A stretch of 64,000 nucleotides of DNA from Laburnicola sp. R22_1 (taxonomy: Eukaryota > Ascomycota > Dothideomycetes > Pleosporales > Didymosphaeriaceae). The notes beneath the pieces were generated by a model, which ran no database searches, had not been told where the DNA came from, and saw only the letters and a list, made by a program, of their open reading frames with translations. Below, one piece after another: positions 55,724 through 64,000 of this stretch. How positions within the stretch are numbered: position 1 is the first letter of the stretch; the number at the start of each line of letters is the position of its first letter. The stretch covers positions 806,001-870,000 of the forward strand of contig JACONQ010000002.1 in NCBI GenBank assembly GCA_014281115.1, given 5' to 3'. The translations under genes were made by a program, and so were the position numbers.

Positions 55724-58700
55724 CTATTGCTTGCCCTCGCCTTCACCATTTAGCTCATGATCGTCCACCTCAACCTCCTCATCTTTTATGAGCACGTCCT
55801 CTTCTCGATCTACTTCCTCGTCCTCGTCCGCTAGCACTTCTTGCGCAATCGCCATGCTTACGTCGCCATTTGCCAAAGGTAACTGCCCACCACCGGCTTT
55901 GAGGGCTTCCACCTTGGCCTTGGTCATCTCAAACACGTATTGGCCTAAATGCTCCACGCCTTCCATGACTGCCTCTTGACTTTCCTCAACTTTAGTGTCT
56001 ATCTGCCTTGAGAACGACACGTCGTACATCTCATCAGTTATGAGACTCAGGCGCGAGGGTCGGGAAAGAAGTATATCGAATGCGGGCTTGAGCTCGAAGC
56101 ACGATTCGAACACAGACGCGCGGCCGAGGATGTAGAGACCCAGACGAGCACGTGAGAGTGCTACGGTGAGGCGGCGGATGTCGCGAAGGTAGCCGATGGA
56201 GCGCGTGCGCACGAGTGAGAGGATGACATCTGTTACATATTAGACATGTTGCATTGGTTTCCGTTTGAGAGGCTCCACTTACAGTCATTCTGCTCACCCT
56301 GGTACTTGTCCACCGTTGCGACAATCCTAGGCAAACCAAAGAGTCGGTTGCCCTTGCATCTGTGATCAAGAACATCCTTGATGAGTGCCCGCTGACCGGC
56401 GTAAGTAGTCAAGATGGAGATCTTGTGCGCAGGGTAGCCAAGGAGACGCATGTACATGAATAGCGCCACCGTATACTCCGCTTCACCCAAGTTCTGAATG
56501 AAGTGCGGTGTTGGCTCGCTTTCGCCTTTGCCTTTGTAGTCCGGGACATCGATGAACTGGTAGTCGTACTTGAAACCCGGGTTGGCAGCCGTAAACTCTG
56601 GTGAAGTGAGAACAGAGGGCAAGTTGCCCAGGTTAGGATACCGCCATTTGTACAGTTCTGCTATTGACGGTCGTGCTCGTCCTTGCTGGTCGAGCATAAT
56701 CGTCGGGACACCTAGTCTGACGAGACGGAGGAAGAGAGATTGCTCCAGGTTAGCATACTGTCTGAAAGCGAGATTTTGGATGATCGGGGAGTTTTGAAGG
56801 TGGTCCCCGCATAAGACGATACGCTGGAGAGGGAGCTCATTGTTCTGTGGGTTCTGCAGTGCGAGTGGGATGAAGTTCTCAATCTCGGTGATCTGAGCTG
56901 CCTCCTCCATGACGACGTTGTCGTAATGGAAGCCCAATGACGCGATCTCCTGCCGTCGCATCGCGGCATGCGTCGAAGTCATCGCAATGATGCGCGCCTC
57001 CTTGACCAAGAGATAATTCGCTTTATCGCGCGGGTTACGGAGAATCTCGAAAGGACGGATGTCCTCGAGCTCAGTAAAGATCTTCTCAACATGACGATAA
57101 CAGCCTTGCGCGATATCGACAATTCGAGCGCGGTCTACTCCAGGCGGAAATAGAGGCTGCGGTGCATTGCTAAAGTACTGTTTGAACGGGAATTCAGCGA
57201 TGATTTGGTCAACGCCGCAATCCGGGGATGAAACAAGATCCCAATATTGCGTCCAGGCGGGCTTCACATAGACCAGATTGAAATAATCTGCAGTCTCACA
57301 CGAGGTACTGTGAGCACCAGGCGCGTTAAAGTTCTTTGCCAGACGGTCTACTTCAGACAGATAGTAGGAGCCTCTCTCTAGGAATGACTCCACACGACCG
57401 TGCTTACTGTAGCTGGCCTCTGTTTCGAGGTCCTCCTCGCCATGTCCTAGGCGCAGGAGGTGGCGCTCGTCGATGTCGAGCGCCACAATCTTCTGGAAAA
57501 GCTGGTTGAGCGCCTGATTGCTGTGTGCCACGAGCAAGGTCCGCTGGTCCGGGAAGTTGTGGTATATATTAGAGATAATTTGGGTTGCCACGTCCGTCTT
57601 TCCGGTACCCGGTGGGCCGACCACAACTGTCAAGCCTGGTTGTGTACCCGACGTGATGGCTTCAATTTGGGCAGGGGTGAACCTGACGCTGTTTACCTTG
57701 GGTGCATCCGCAGGGTATGGCCCCATGTTCGGCGGCTTGTACGTCGAGACATGCAGAGACGAGACTTCATGCGCAGGTTGTGCGACCTCAACCTGGTCGC
57801 GACGCCGCTTCTTCGATGATCGCACAGCTCCCTGCTCCGGCTCAGCTGATGCGGGGAACTCGACGACGTATGGAGGCCCAAAGGATGATTCGGCACTCTC
57901 ATGTGGTTCGATTGATTTGCCGGGCAAGGATTCGATCAGGTGCTGCCAGTCCAGGAAGGTATCGCGGAAGTCTATCGAATGCAGGCGGTTAGGCAGACGC
58001 TTGTAGGATGCAGATGCAGGGTCGCCATAGCCTAAGAAAACCTCTTGAAGCCAAGAGGGGGCAGGGATATCCGAGAGCGTAAGACGGCGAATGGACTCAA
58101 GGATGGGGCGGAAGTTGTTCTCTCTTCCCCGTCGACGTACGACGAGGTTGATATGCTCGTAGACGTTGGGCCTCCCCTGTGCCACACGATCCATGTCCTC
58201 CTGATACTGTCTTGCATCGATGTTCACAATCAACCGCCGCGTCCGCGCACGGGTATACATTCCATCCGTAGAGGTCTGCTGACGGAGGGGACGACCGTTT
58301 TCATCCTGTATCTGGACCACTTCAGCACATCTCAATTTGTGGATGTTTTGCTGAGCCCCGGCATTGTGCTGATCCTGGCCGTTGCGCATGGGTACATCGT
58401 CTGCTCCCTCGACCGCAAGCAAGAAGACGACATCATCTGGTCTCAACGACTCCCATTCCTTGCGTACTGGGTGCTGGAGACGGCTGACATCCAGTATGAT
58501 CTCCGCACGCACATAGGCGGGGTGCTCCTCGCCGACTCGCGAAGGCGCAACATCCACAATACCAGGGGTTGAGATAGGAATGGACATTCGCGAGAACCCG
58601 CCGAACTTCGTAGTGACACCCTTGCCACGAGGTTGAACCCGCTTTATCACATCCTCCATATCTTTTCGAACACCGTAGAAGGACTCCGCTCGGTACAAGA

Positions 58701-60153
58701 TGAAAGATCTCCATAAAAAGTCGCCCAATGTGAGGTATTGGAGGTTGAGTTTCGGTATAGCAAGGGGTCGCGATCCGTTGTACGACTCGTTCCGTATGAA
58801 GGTCGTGTCGAACAACACACTCTCTGTTGGTAAGACTGGCAAGTCACGTACAACGTCTTTGAAGGTAGGTCTGTGTTCCACCACCGACAACAATGTCTCT
58901 GTGAAAAAAGCTCTATCCAAGACTAAGAAAGTCGACCTGGGATATTCGGTCCGAAGATCCATAGACGCACATAGCTGCACGAGTTCAGTGTCTTCCAGCG
59001 CTCGGATATGGCCCTGAAGCTCATCGCGATTGCCTAAACTACCGTAGTTCGCCAGTGTCAGTAGCTGGAGCTTATCCTGGAAGGTAGAAGCACCAACCCG
59101 CTGCAGTTTCGCAAGCACATCGTAGTGCTCTTGGTCGTATTCTAGCTTCGATAGTTGTCTGCCCGTTTGATCCTCAATGGGGAAGTATGTGAAATGGCTT
59201 AGCAGGTCGAAAAGATCCCGGAACAACCCGTTGTCCTCGTCAGTGTACATCGGTGATAGTCGGATTGCTGGAAGTAGATTGAGGTCCCGTAAAAGCGTGT
59301 TGACATATCTCCTTGTAGGCAGTTGGCTCTGTAGATCCGTGAGCAGTTCCATGAAGCGCTCACAGTAGGCCAGATTGTCCTGAATTTCCTGCCTGGTCGT
59401 GCTGTTGTAAAGCTGGTCCAGAAAATCCAAAATGAGCGTGTATAGCCACGATCGCTCGAACCGTAGCCTGGCCTGTAGCGTCTCGTCTGCAGCATCAAAA
59501 CGCTTATTTGCTGCCCTCCACGCCTTCCGCACCATCTGGTGACGCTCGAACTGGTGCGCTCTCACTGCTTCCGAGTGTATATTTTGCCATATCGATATGT
59601 TGACCAAAGGCGCGCACTCCTTTCGCACCAAGCCACTGTCCAAGGATTGGAGGGCGCCAATAACGAAGGATATCAGCTGTGTCCGGATTTTGATGGGCTG
59701 CGAGCGGTCTACAATCATGGAAAGTATGCGGCGGAAGAAGGACGAGAACTCGGCGGGCTTGCTTGCGAAATGGTCTAGAGTGTATGTTAGCACAGCGCTT
59801 GTCGCATCCAACCTGGAGCAACGCTTACCCCATGATGCTAGATTCTCCCTCCTCTTCACATTGACCATAAGAGCCAGCAACAGATGGTGGTAGTTGGACG
59901 CATCTTCGGTAAACCCAGGCCAGAGATATCGCTCCAGTAGCTGCAAGTTCTCCAGTACCAGAAGCGACGGGTATGCGAATTCGACCTTCTCCAGCTCGTC
60001 CCACAGCTCTTGTTTGATTACTTCGGGGCGCACTCTGGGCGTGCTTGTCGCGCTCAGCCAGTTCTTCTTCGCTACCTGCGCAAAGTGGTTCTCTCCACCC
60101 AAGTCGGCGATGGTTGGCCGGGCGTGCATGGTCGAAGATGCGGTCGCGCTCAT
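55724..60153 (-). CDS. Aquarius-type intron-binding spliceosomal helicase (Cwf11)
   Basis: Three exons (60153-59829, 59774-56283, 56229-55724) give about 1,440 residues. The N-terminal half is an ARM-like helical region ([39 protein letters not shown]). A stalk and barrel region follows ([39 protein letters not shown]). The C-terminal half is an SF1 (Upf1-like) helicase: Walker [15 protein letters not shown], motif [12 protein letters not shown], motif [13 protein letters not shown], motif [11 protein letters not shown], and motif VI in the last exon ([15 protein letters not shown]). Aquarius joins the spliceosome at the branch-point region and couples splicing to other RNP assembly. The 54-base first intron is a multiple of three, so a gene finder could read through it. 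The start is the ATG before [18 protein letters not shown]. Confidence 0.92.
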
Positions 60154-60423
60154 TGTAGAGGCACCGTTCGGGGCGCTGGCGGATCCGTCGACCTTGATGC
60201 CCTCCAGTTTGCAGCCTGCTCTTGCTAAATAACGCGTTGTAAAGTCGGCAGGGCGCAATGAGAGGCGGGCGCGCTCCTTGTTGTCGCATGAGATCGCGGA
60301 CGCGCCAAGGCAAAAGTTGATGGACGCAGAAGCTTGGACCAGCCCGGCGCCGTTGAACCTCACCTGCACGGTCACCACAGCGACTCCACGATTGACCTCC
60401 CCCCTCCGCTCGCCCACAACGCC
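60154..60423. promoter_or_regulatory. 270-bp divergent promoter, Aquarius / complex I 21 kDa subunit
   Basis: Separates the two start codons. An open minus-strand frame continues upstream of the Aquarius ATG through this region and into the other gene, but its content does not match Aquarius and is treated as chance. Confidence 0.5.
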
Positions 60424-61158
60424 ATGACTCCGCCAGCCCAAGCGACCATCGGCCAGCCCGTGGTGCCGGACAAGGTGCCCACGGGAGAGTATCCGGTAAG
60501 CAATTGGCGCCCCAGTCCCTCCCAGTCGGCCGGTTAGGGCTAACAGCTCGCAGCTCATTGACAATGACCCGTACGCCCCCTTGGCCCTCCTGAACCGACG
60601 GAGATACTGATGCCATGGGCAGACACTTCACCCGCGTTATAAAATATACCCGCCCCACCGACTGGCTTCATGGTGCGGTCGTCGGAGCTCTTAGCCCTGG
60701 TCTGATGCTCTATTGGGAGAAGGTCTCGCCGTCTTTTGTTGGAAAGGGAGGCTTTGCGCCTATTATGCGGATGAGCACCGCAATCGGCATTACCGGTGGT
60801 TTCATATTCGCCTACACGAGGACTTGCTGTACGCCTGAAAATACGCACTGAAGCGGTTCCAGATACTGACCGTCTCGCAACAGCACGATTCTACGGTTCC
60901 CGCGAGAATCGCCGCGAAGTCGAAATGGACATGCGCGAGATGGTGGACAAGGTCAAGAAGGGGGAGCCGCTGTACGGCAAGTCAGAGCTCACCGAGCACA
61001 TGCAGGGCGTGGCACACCGAAACTCGCGATATGCAGCCGTTTTCTCCCACGTCATTCCGTGGCCGAACTTTGTCAACCACCCATATCATGGCGTGGATAC
61101 GGCCAAGTACTACCGACAGGCTGAGTTGGAGTTGGAGCAAGAGAGGAAGGGTCGATAG
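60424..61158 (+). CDS. NADH-ubiquinone oxidoreductase 21 kDa subunit (complex I)
   Basis: Four exons (60424-60495, 60554-60570, 60623-60828, 60884-61158) give 189 residues. Exon 2 has only 17 bases. The joined product reads VPTGEYPLIDNDPHFTRVIK, then YTRPTDWLHGAVVGALSPGL, YWEKVSPSFVGKGGF, IGITGGFIFAYTRTCSRFYG, ENRREVEMDMREMVDK, PLYGKSELTEHMQGVAHRNS and NFVNHPYHGVDTAKYY. These N- and C-terminal parts match the two fungal Pfam domains of the 21 kDa subunit (nuo-21 in Neurospora). It is an accessory subunit of mitochondrial complex I in the inner membrane, with one transmembrane helix (IGITGGFIFAYTR region). An exon 2 read-through would meet TGA, which confirms the 52-base intron at 60571-60622. 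Confidence 0.93.
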
Positions 61159-61455
61159 AGATGTGGGCAGCAAGAAAAGATCAAACGGTTTCTTTGGGTC
61201 AACGGCTGCTGTACATAACGCAAGAGCCAAGTCAGGTGTATTAACATTTATTCAGGTGTTTACAATTCGGGTTGACCAATGCGGGTATACTTGCAGTGCC
61301 TTGACAGATTTGCCTTGCAGCTGAGCTACTAAAAGATTTCCATAACAGCGTTATACCGTGTACCCAGAGTGCGCGAAGTCTTCTTTCACATAGCTACTAA
61401 AAGATACGCAATTCACAGACAGAACGGAACTTATGCTCTAGTAGCAAACTCACGA
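61159..61455. other. convergent 3' region between complex I subunit and TMLD genes
   Basis: Short AT-rich stretch without a supported frame, expected to hold both 3' untranslated regions. Confidence 0.5.
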
Positions 61456-63426
61456 TCAACCAGACGCCAGGCTGCCCAGCACCTTCTCCTTACCAAAATG
61501 CAGCATCTTCCACTTCGAGATCCAGTCGTCTCGATTAACTTCAATCTAGTTAGCAACGACCGTCTCCGCATCCTCGAGCAGTACTCACTATAGCCACCAC
61601 AAATCCTTCGCTTCCCCGTAAAAGCACTCCGTCCATGCAGTACCCTCCAATTATCGAAAATAAGCACCTTCCCCGGTGTCAACTGCTCCCAGTACTCATT
61701 CTCCTTGCTCTTCAATATCGCATCCCACTTCCGCGCCGCAGCGTACCACTTCTCGACCTGGTCCAGGGGCAACTCGATTCCAGCCCTGTCACTCACATTC
61801 CACCGAACGCGCAACAATGCTGCCGTCTCTGTGTCGTGTTCCAGCACCGGGAAACCCTTGTACGGCTGGATGCTTATATTATCGTTGCCACTCGCGTGAG
61901 CATGTACGTTGACGGTGGCAAGGGTATTGTAGGCGTCGGGATCCTGCTCCATGAGGTCCTGAGCAGCTTTGAAGCCGTCGACCAGGAGCGATGCGCCGCC
62001 GTGGCCGCCCGTGTGCGATAGCAGGTGGAACGCCTGCAGGCCTGCGGGGTCAGAGAAGTAGGTGGTGTCTGTGTGGGCGGGGAGGGCGATGTTAGTGTAT
62101 GCCGTGTCTTTGGAGGCGAGGTCGGCGGTGAAGTCATAGAAGCCGCCGTAGTGGGTTTCGCGGATGAAGGAGATTTTTTCGAGGAGGGTTCTGGTTGCTT
62201 TGGGGGTTTTGGGGACGTGATTGATGTAGCAGAAGCCGTAGAGGCGCTGTGGGAGATGTTAGTTCTTGGGCTGGAGGGTAGACTGGTGAAATGGGAGGGG
62301 AGAGGCGGGGGGAGGTTACAATTTTCTCTAGGCAAGCGTGAAACTCGTCAAGGGCCACAGATTTTGCCAGCATATTATAGTTGACTTGTGGGGGTTTTTC
62401 TGCTATATCGGCGCCCCATGGGACAACACTGGACACGTTAGCATCGCGGTGAACAAAGGAGGCAAGTTGAGCAATGTTACGGTGTAAGTCCTTGGCGTAT
62501 CGTGGCTCTTTCGTTGAAGTCTAGTGCTGCGTCATTGATAAAAGCTTTGTCGTACTGACTCGTGTGGCCGTCGCTCCCTATACACACGTTAGCACGCGAA
62601 GACGATATATGAGTGATAGAATCGTACAGGTTATCTCGATGTGCTTCTCAAAGTCAGCGCTCGTATTGACCGATATGTCCTCTGGAATCTGAATTCTCGT
62701 GAGATAAAATCGTGAACATATGGTTGCCGAGGTTGACATACCGAAAAGGTATCAAGAAGCCTCTGCTTCGTCTCTTCATGCACACAAGCCTTGCATTGGC
62801 AGTTGTCTCTATTAAATCATCAGCACAAGGAGATAGACTCTGTTTTCACAACGCGCACGCACCTAAGCCAAATATTCGGCCTGTCCCCTCATGATTAGCA
62901 CCACCATAACAATGACACATACACAAGCAACCACTCACACTTCCATACCACCAACCGTAAGACCATTATCCCCCATCTTGATCTCATCAGATCTACGGTG
63001 AGGGTCTATCCGAGTTGGGATCTTCCACGGCGAACGCATCATCCTGGTCATTTGGCGGTGGTCTCGTTGCTCTTCGTTCAAAGAGCGGAGCTCGGCCGCA
63101 TGCTTGATACGTTTGATGACTTTGTCATTGATTATGGCGCGCTCCTTAGGGCGGAGTACGTCGCGAATGGGATTTGCGGGACCGTTCTCAGGAGGTGCAT
63201 CTTGGGTGGCAGCTTCTGGTACCGAGGAATTGAAACGCATGTAAGAGCTAGTCACTTGGTGACCATCCTTGCGAGATGTCAGAGTTGGTCGTGTGCAGTT
63301 TGAACTATTGAGCCTATGTATAAACATGTTAGTCGTTGAGAGCACTGAGTAAATGTGTACATGAGATCCGGTGACCAACCGCGTGTGGGTGTTTTGCGCC
63401 CAACGTAGCGCCCTGGCTGAACTCAT
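61456..63426 (-). CDS. trimethyllysine dioxygenase (carnitine biosynthesis)
   Basis: Nine exons keep phase: 63426-63380, 63313-62939, 62880-62863, 62808-62742, 62688-62628, 62577-62481, 62428-62320, 62246-61589, 61538-61456, giving 504 residues. A presequence-like start (MSSARALRWAQ) precedes a domain with Cys ligands (WLRDNCQCKACVHEE) that binds zinc in this family. The 2-oxoglutarate/Fe(II) core follows: LPAHTDTTYFSDP supplies the first His and Asp, and VLHGRSAFTG the distal His; Arg in that loop likely holds 2-oxoglutarate. The end INRDDWISKWKML is typical. The enzyme hydroxylates N6-trimethyllysine, the first step of carnitine synthesis, in mitochondria. With eight introns in 2 kb, and exons of 18, 61 and 67 bases, it is easily fragmented by gene finders. 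The first intron is less certain, since reading through also keeps phase. Confidence 0.88.
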
Positions 63427-63712
63427 GATGAAGGCGCAAACGCAGAATAGATTTACATAACAGAACGTCTAACGGTGCTGGTAAATGTCAAGAGAGCCAG
63501 CGAGCGAAACAATTAGCTGAGGTTGTTTATAATTAAGGTAAATGGGTGATAGGCAAAAGGCGCGGGGTTGGAGCTAGAGCTCGGTTATCGGTACGGACCA
63601 TGGGCTTCGGAACTGCCCCGCCCGAGCGCAATTCAAAGGCACAAAAAGCCAGCAAGCTTGCGAAAACGAAAGCTAGAGCAAAAAGCGAAAAGCTTTCCCA
63701 GAGAGCAAAAAA
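63427..63712. promoter_or_regulatory. TMLD promoter region
   Basis: The stretch upstream of the TMLD start codon contains A-rich, low-complexity sequence and no supported coding frame. Confidence 0.4.
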
Positions 63713-63725
63713 GCAAAAAAAAAAA
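63713..63725 (-). terminator. RNA polymerase III terminator of the tRNA
   Basis: The plus strand has an A-run at 63715-63725, which is a run of eleven T on the minus strand directly after the tRNA 3' end. Four or more T in a row stop RNA polymerase III. Confidence 0.85.
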
Positions 63726-63805
63726 CGACACCAGAGGGACTCGAACCCTCAATCTTTGCCACATCCGTACCGGAAAGCAACGCCTTACCATTAGGCCATG
63801 GTGCC
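63726..63805 (-). tRNA. tRNA-Arg (anticodon CCG), with 8-base intron
   Basis: Reading the minus strand, acceptor GGCACCA pairs with TGGTGTC (one G-T), with discriminator G at 63726. The D arm is GGCCTAATGGTAAGGC, holding box A. The anticodon stem TTGCT pairs with GGCAA (one T-G). The T arm GAGGGTTCGAGTCCCTC contains box B GGTTCGAGTCC. The loop between the anticodon stem halves has 15 bases (TTCCGGTACGGATGT). A seven-base loop with anticodon CCG and an intron of about eight bases after position 37 explains this best. It decodes CGG (Arg). The CCA end is not encoded, as expected for a eukaryote. Confidence 0.88.
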
Positions 63806-64000
63806 TTACATCTTTGATTGAGATATAAAAAATTTCGAATTAGAATATATCTAATGGAAGAGTGATTGAGGGTCGTCAAAATGCTGCTTCCTGTTCTCAT
63901 AGTCGCAGCAATCAACCTGACGTGGCGCTAACAGAGACGGCAACAAGTGTTCTCTGAAGGCTAGGCGATCTTCCCGCATGCCGCTAGACGGTGGTCATCT
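63806..64000. other. right-edge sequence, no gene seen
   Basis: The stretch upstream of the tRNA is AT-rich for about 60 bases and then mixed. No supported coding frame. Confidence 0.5.

Noticed and set aside
60154..60564. N-terminal extension of Aquarius to an ATG at 60564
   Set aside because: It would overlap the complex I subunit exons and adds a Gly/Arg-rich leader with no match to Aquarius; ATG 60153 gives a normal start.

Overview
The window is nuclear DNA of a filamentous ascomycete, most likely a dothideomycete such as a member of Pleosporales. Genes are compact and cut by introns of about 50 to 110 bases with GT..AG ends and CTAAC- or CTGAC-like branch sites. Several products are typical of Pezizomycotina: the 21 kDa complex I subunit, an Aquarius-type helicase, a seipin with a long acidic tail, and a decayed C2H2 gene of a fungal family. 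There are no operons. I placed exons by reading splice sites and checking that reading phase is kept across every junction.

Left part (1-8 kb): the 5' part of a DUF2256-like zinc-ribbon gene with two in-frame TGA codons runs off the left edge. A GDT1 manganese/calcium transporter gene diverges from a gene for a telomere-repeat-binding Myb protein, followed by a P-TEFb-type cyclin.

Accessory island (about 8-23 kb): one decayed minus-strand C2H2 zinc-finger gene is spread over 13.8 kb because it has been invaded. A Ty1/copia retrotransposon (5.9 kb, two near-identical 204-206 bp LTRs, CAAAC target duplication) sits in one intron. A second insertion of unknown class (3.0 kb, apparent 9-bp target duplication) sits in another intron and itself contains a Fot1/pogo DNA transposon (2,125 bp, perfect 49-bp inverted repeats, TA target).

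Housekeeping block (23-50 kb): alpha/beta hydrolase, seipin, an acidic disordered protein, a large probable mitochondrial protein, a stand-alone PARP-type zinc-finger protein, a small hydrophilic protein, a conserved gene with one in-frame TGA, a MetE-like methyltransferase, an NAD(P)-dependent reductase, nuclear transport factor 2, a thiolase, a basic/acidic probable nuclear protein, and mitochondrial succinyl-CoA ligase beta.

Right part (50-64 kb): a protein-kinase C-lobe relic, a TDT-family anion/dicarboxylate transporter, an RHPNY-motif membrane methyltransferase-like protein, the Aquarius/Cwf11 spliceosomal helicase divergent from the complex I 21 kDa subunit gene, trimethyllysine dioxygenase (first step of carnitine synthesis), and an intron-containing tRNA-Arg(CCG).

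There is no metabolic gene cluster, no CRISPR array and no clear new defence-type system. The most notable material is the double intronic invasion of the C2H2 gene, the unclassified 3-kb insertion with a spliceable reading frame, and single TGA-type lesions in genes that otherwise look intact.
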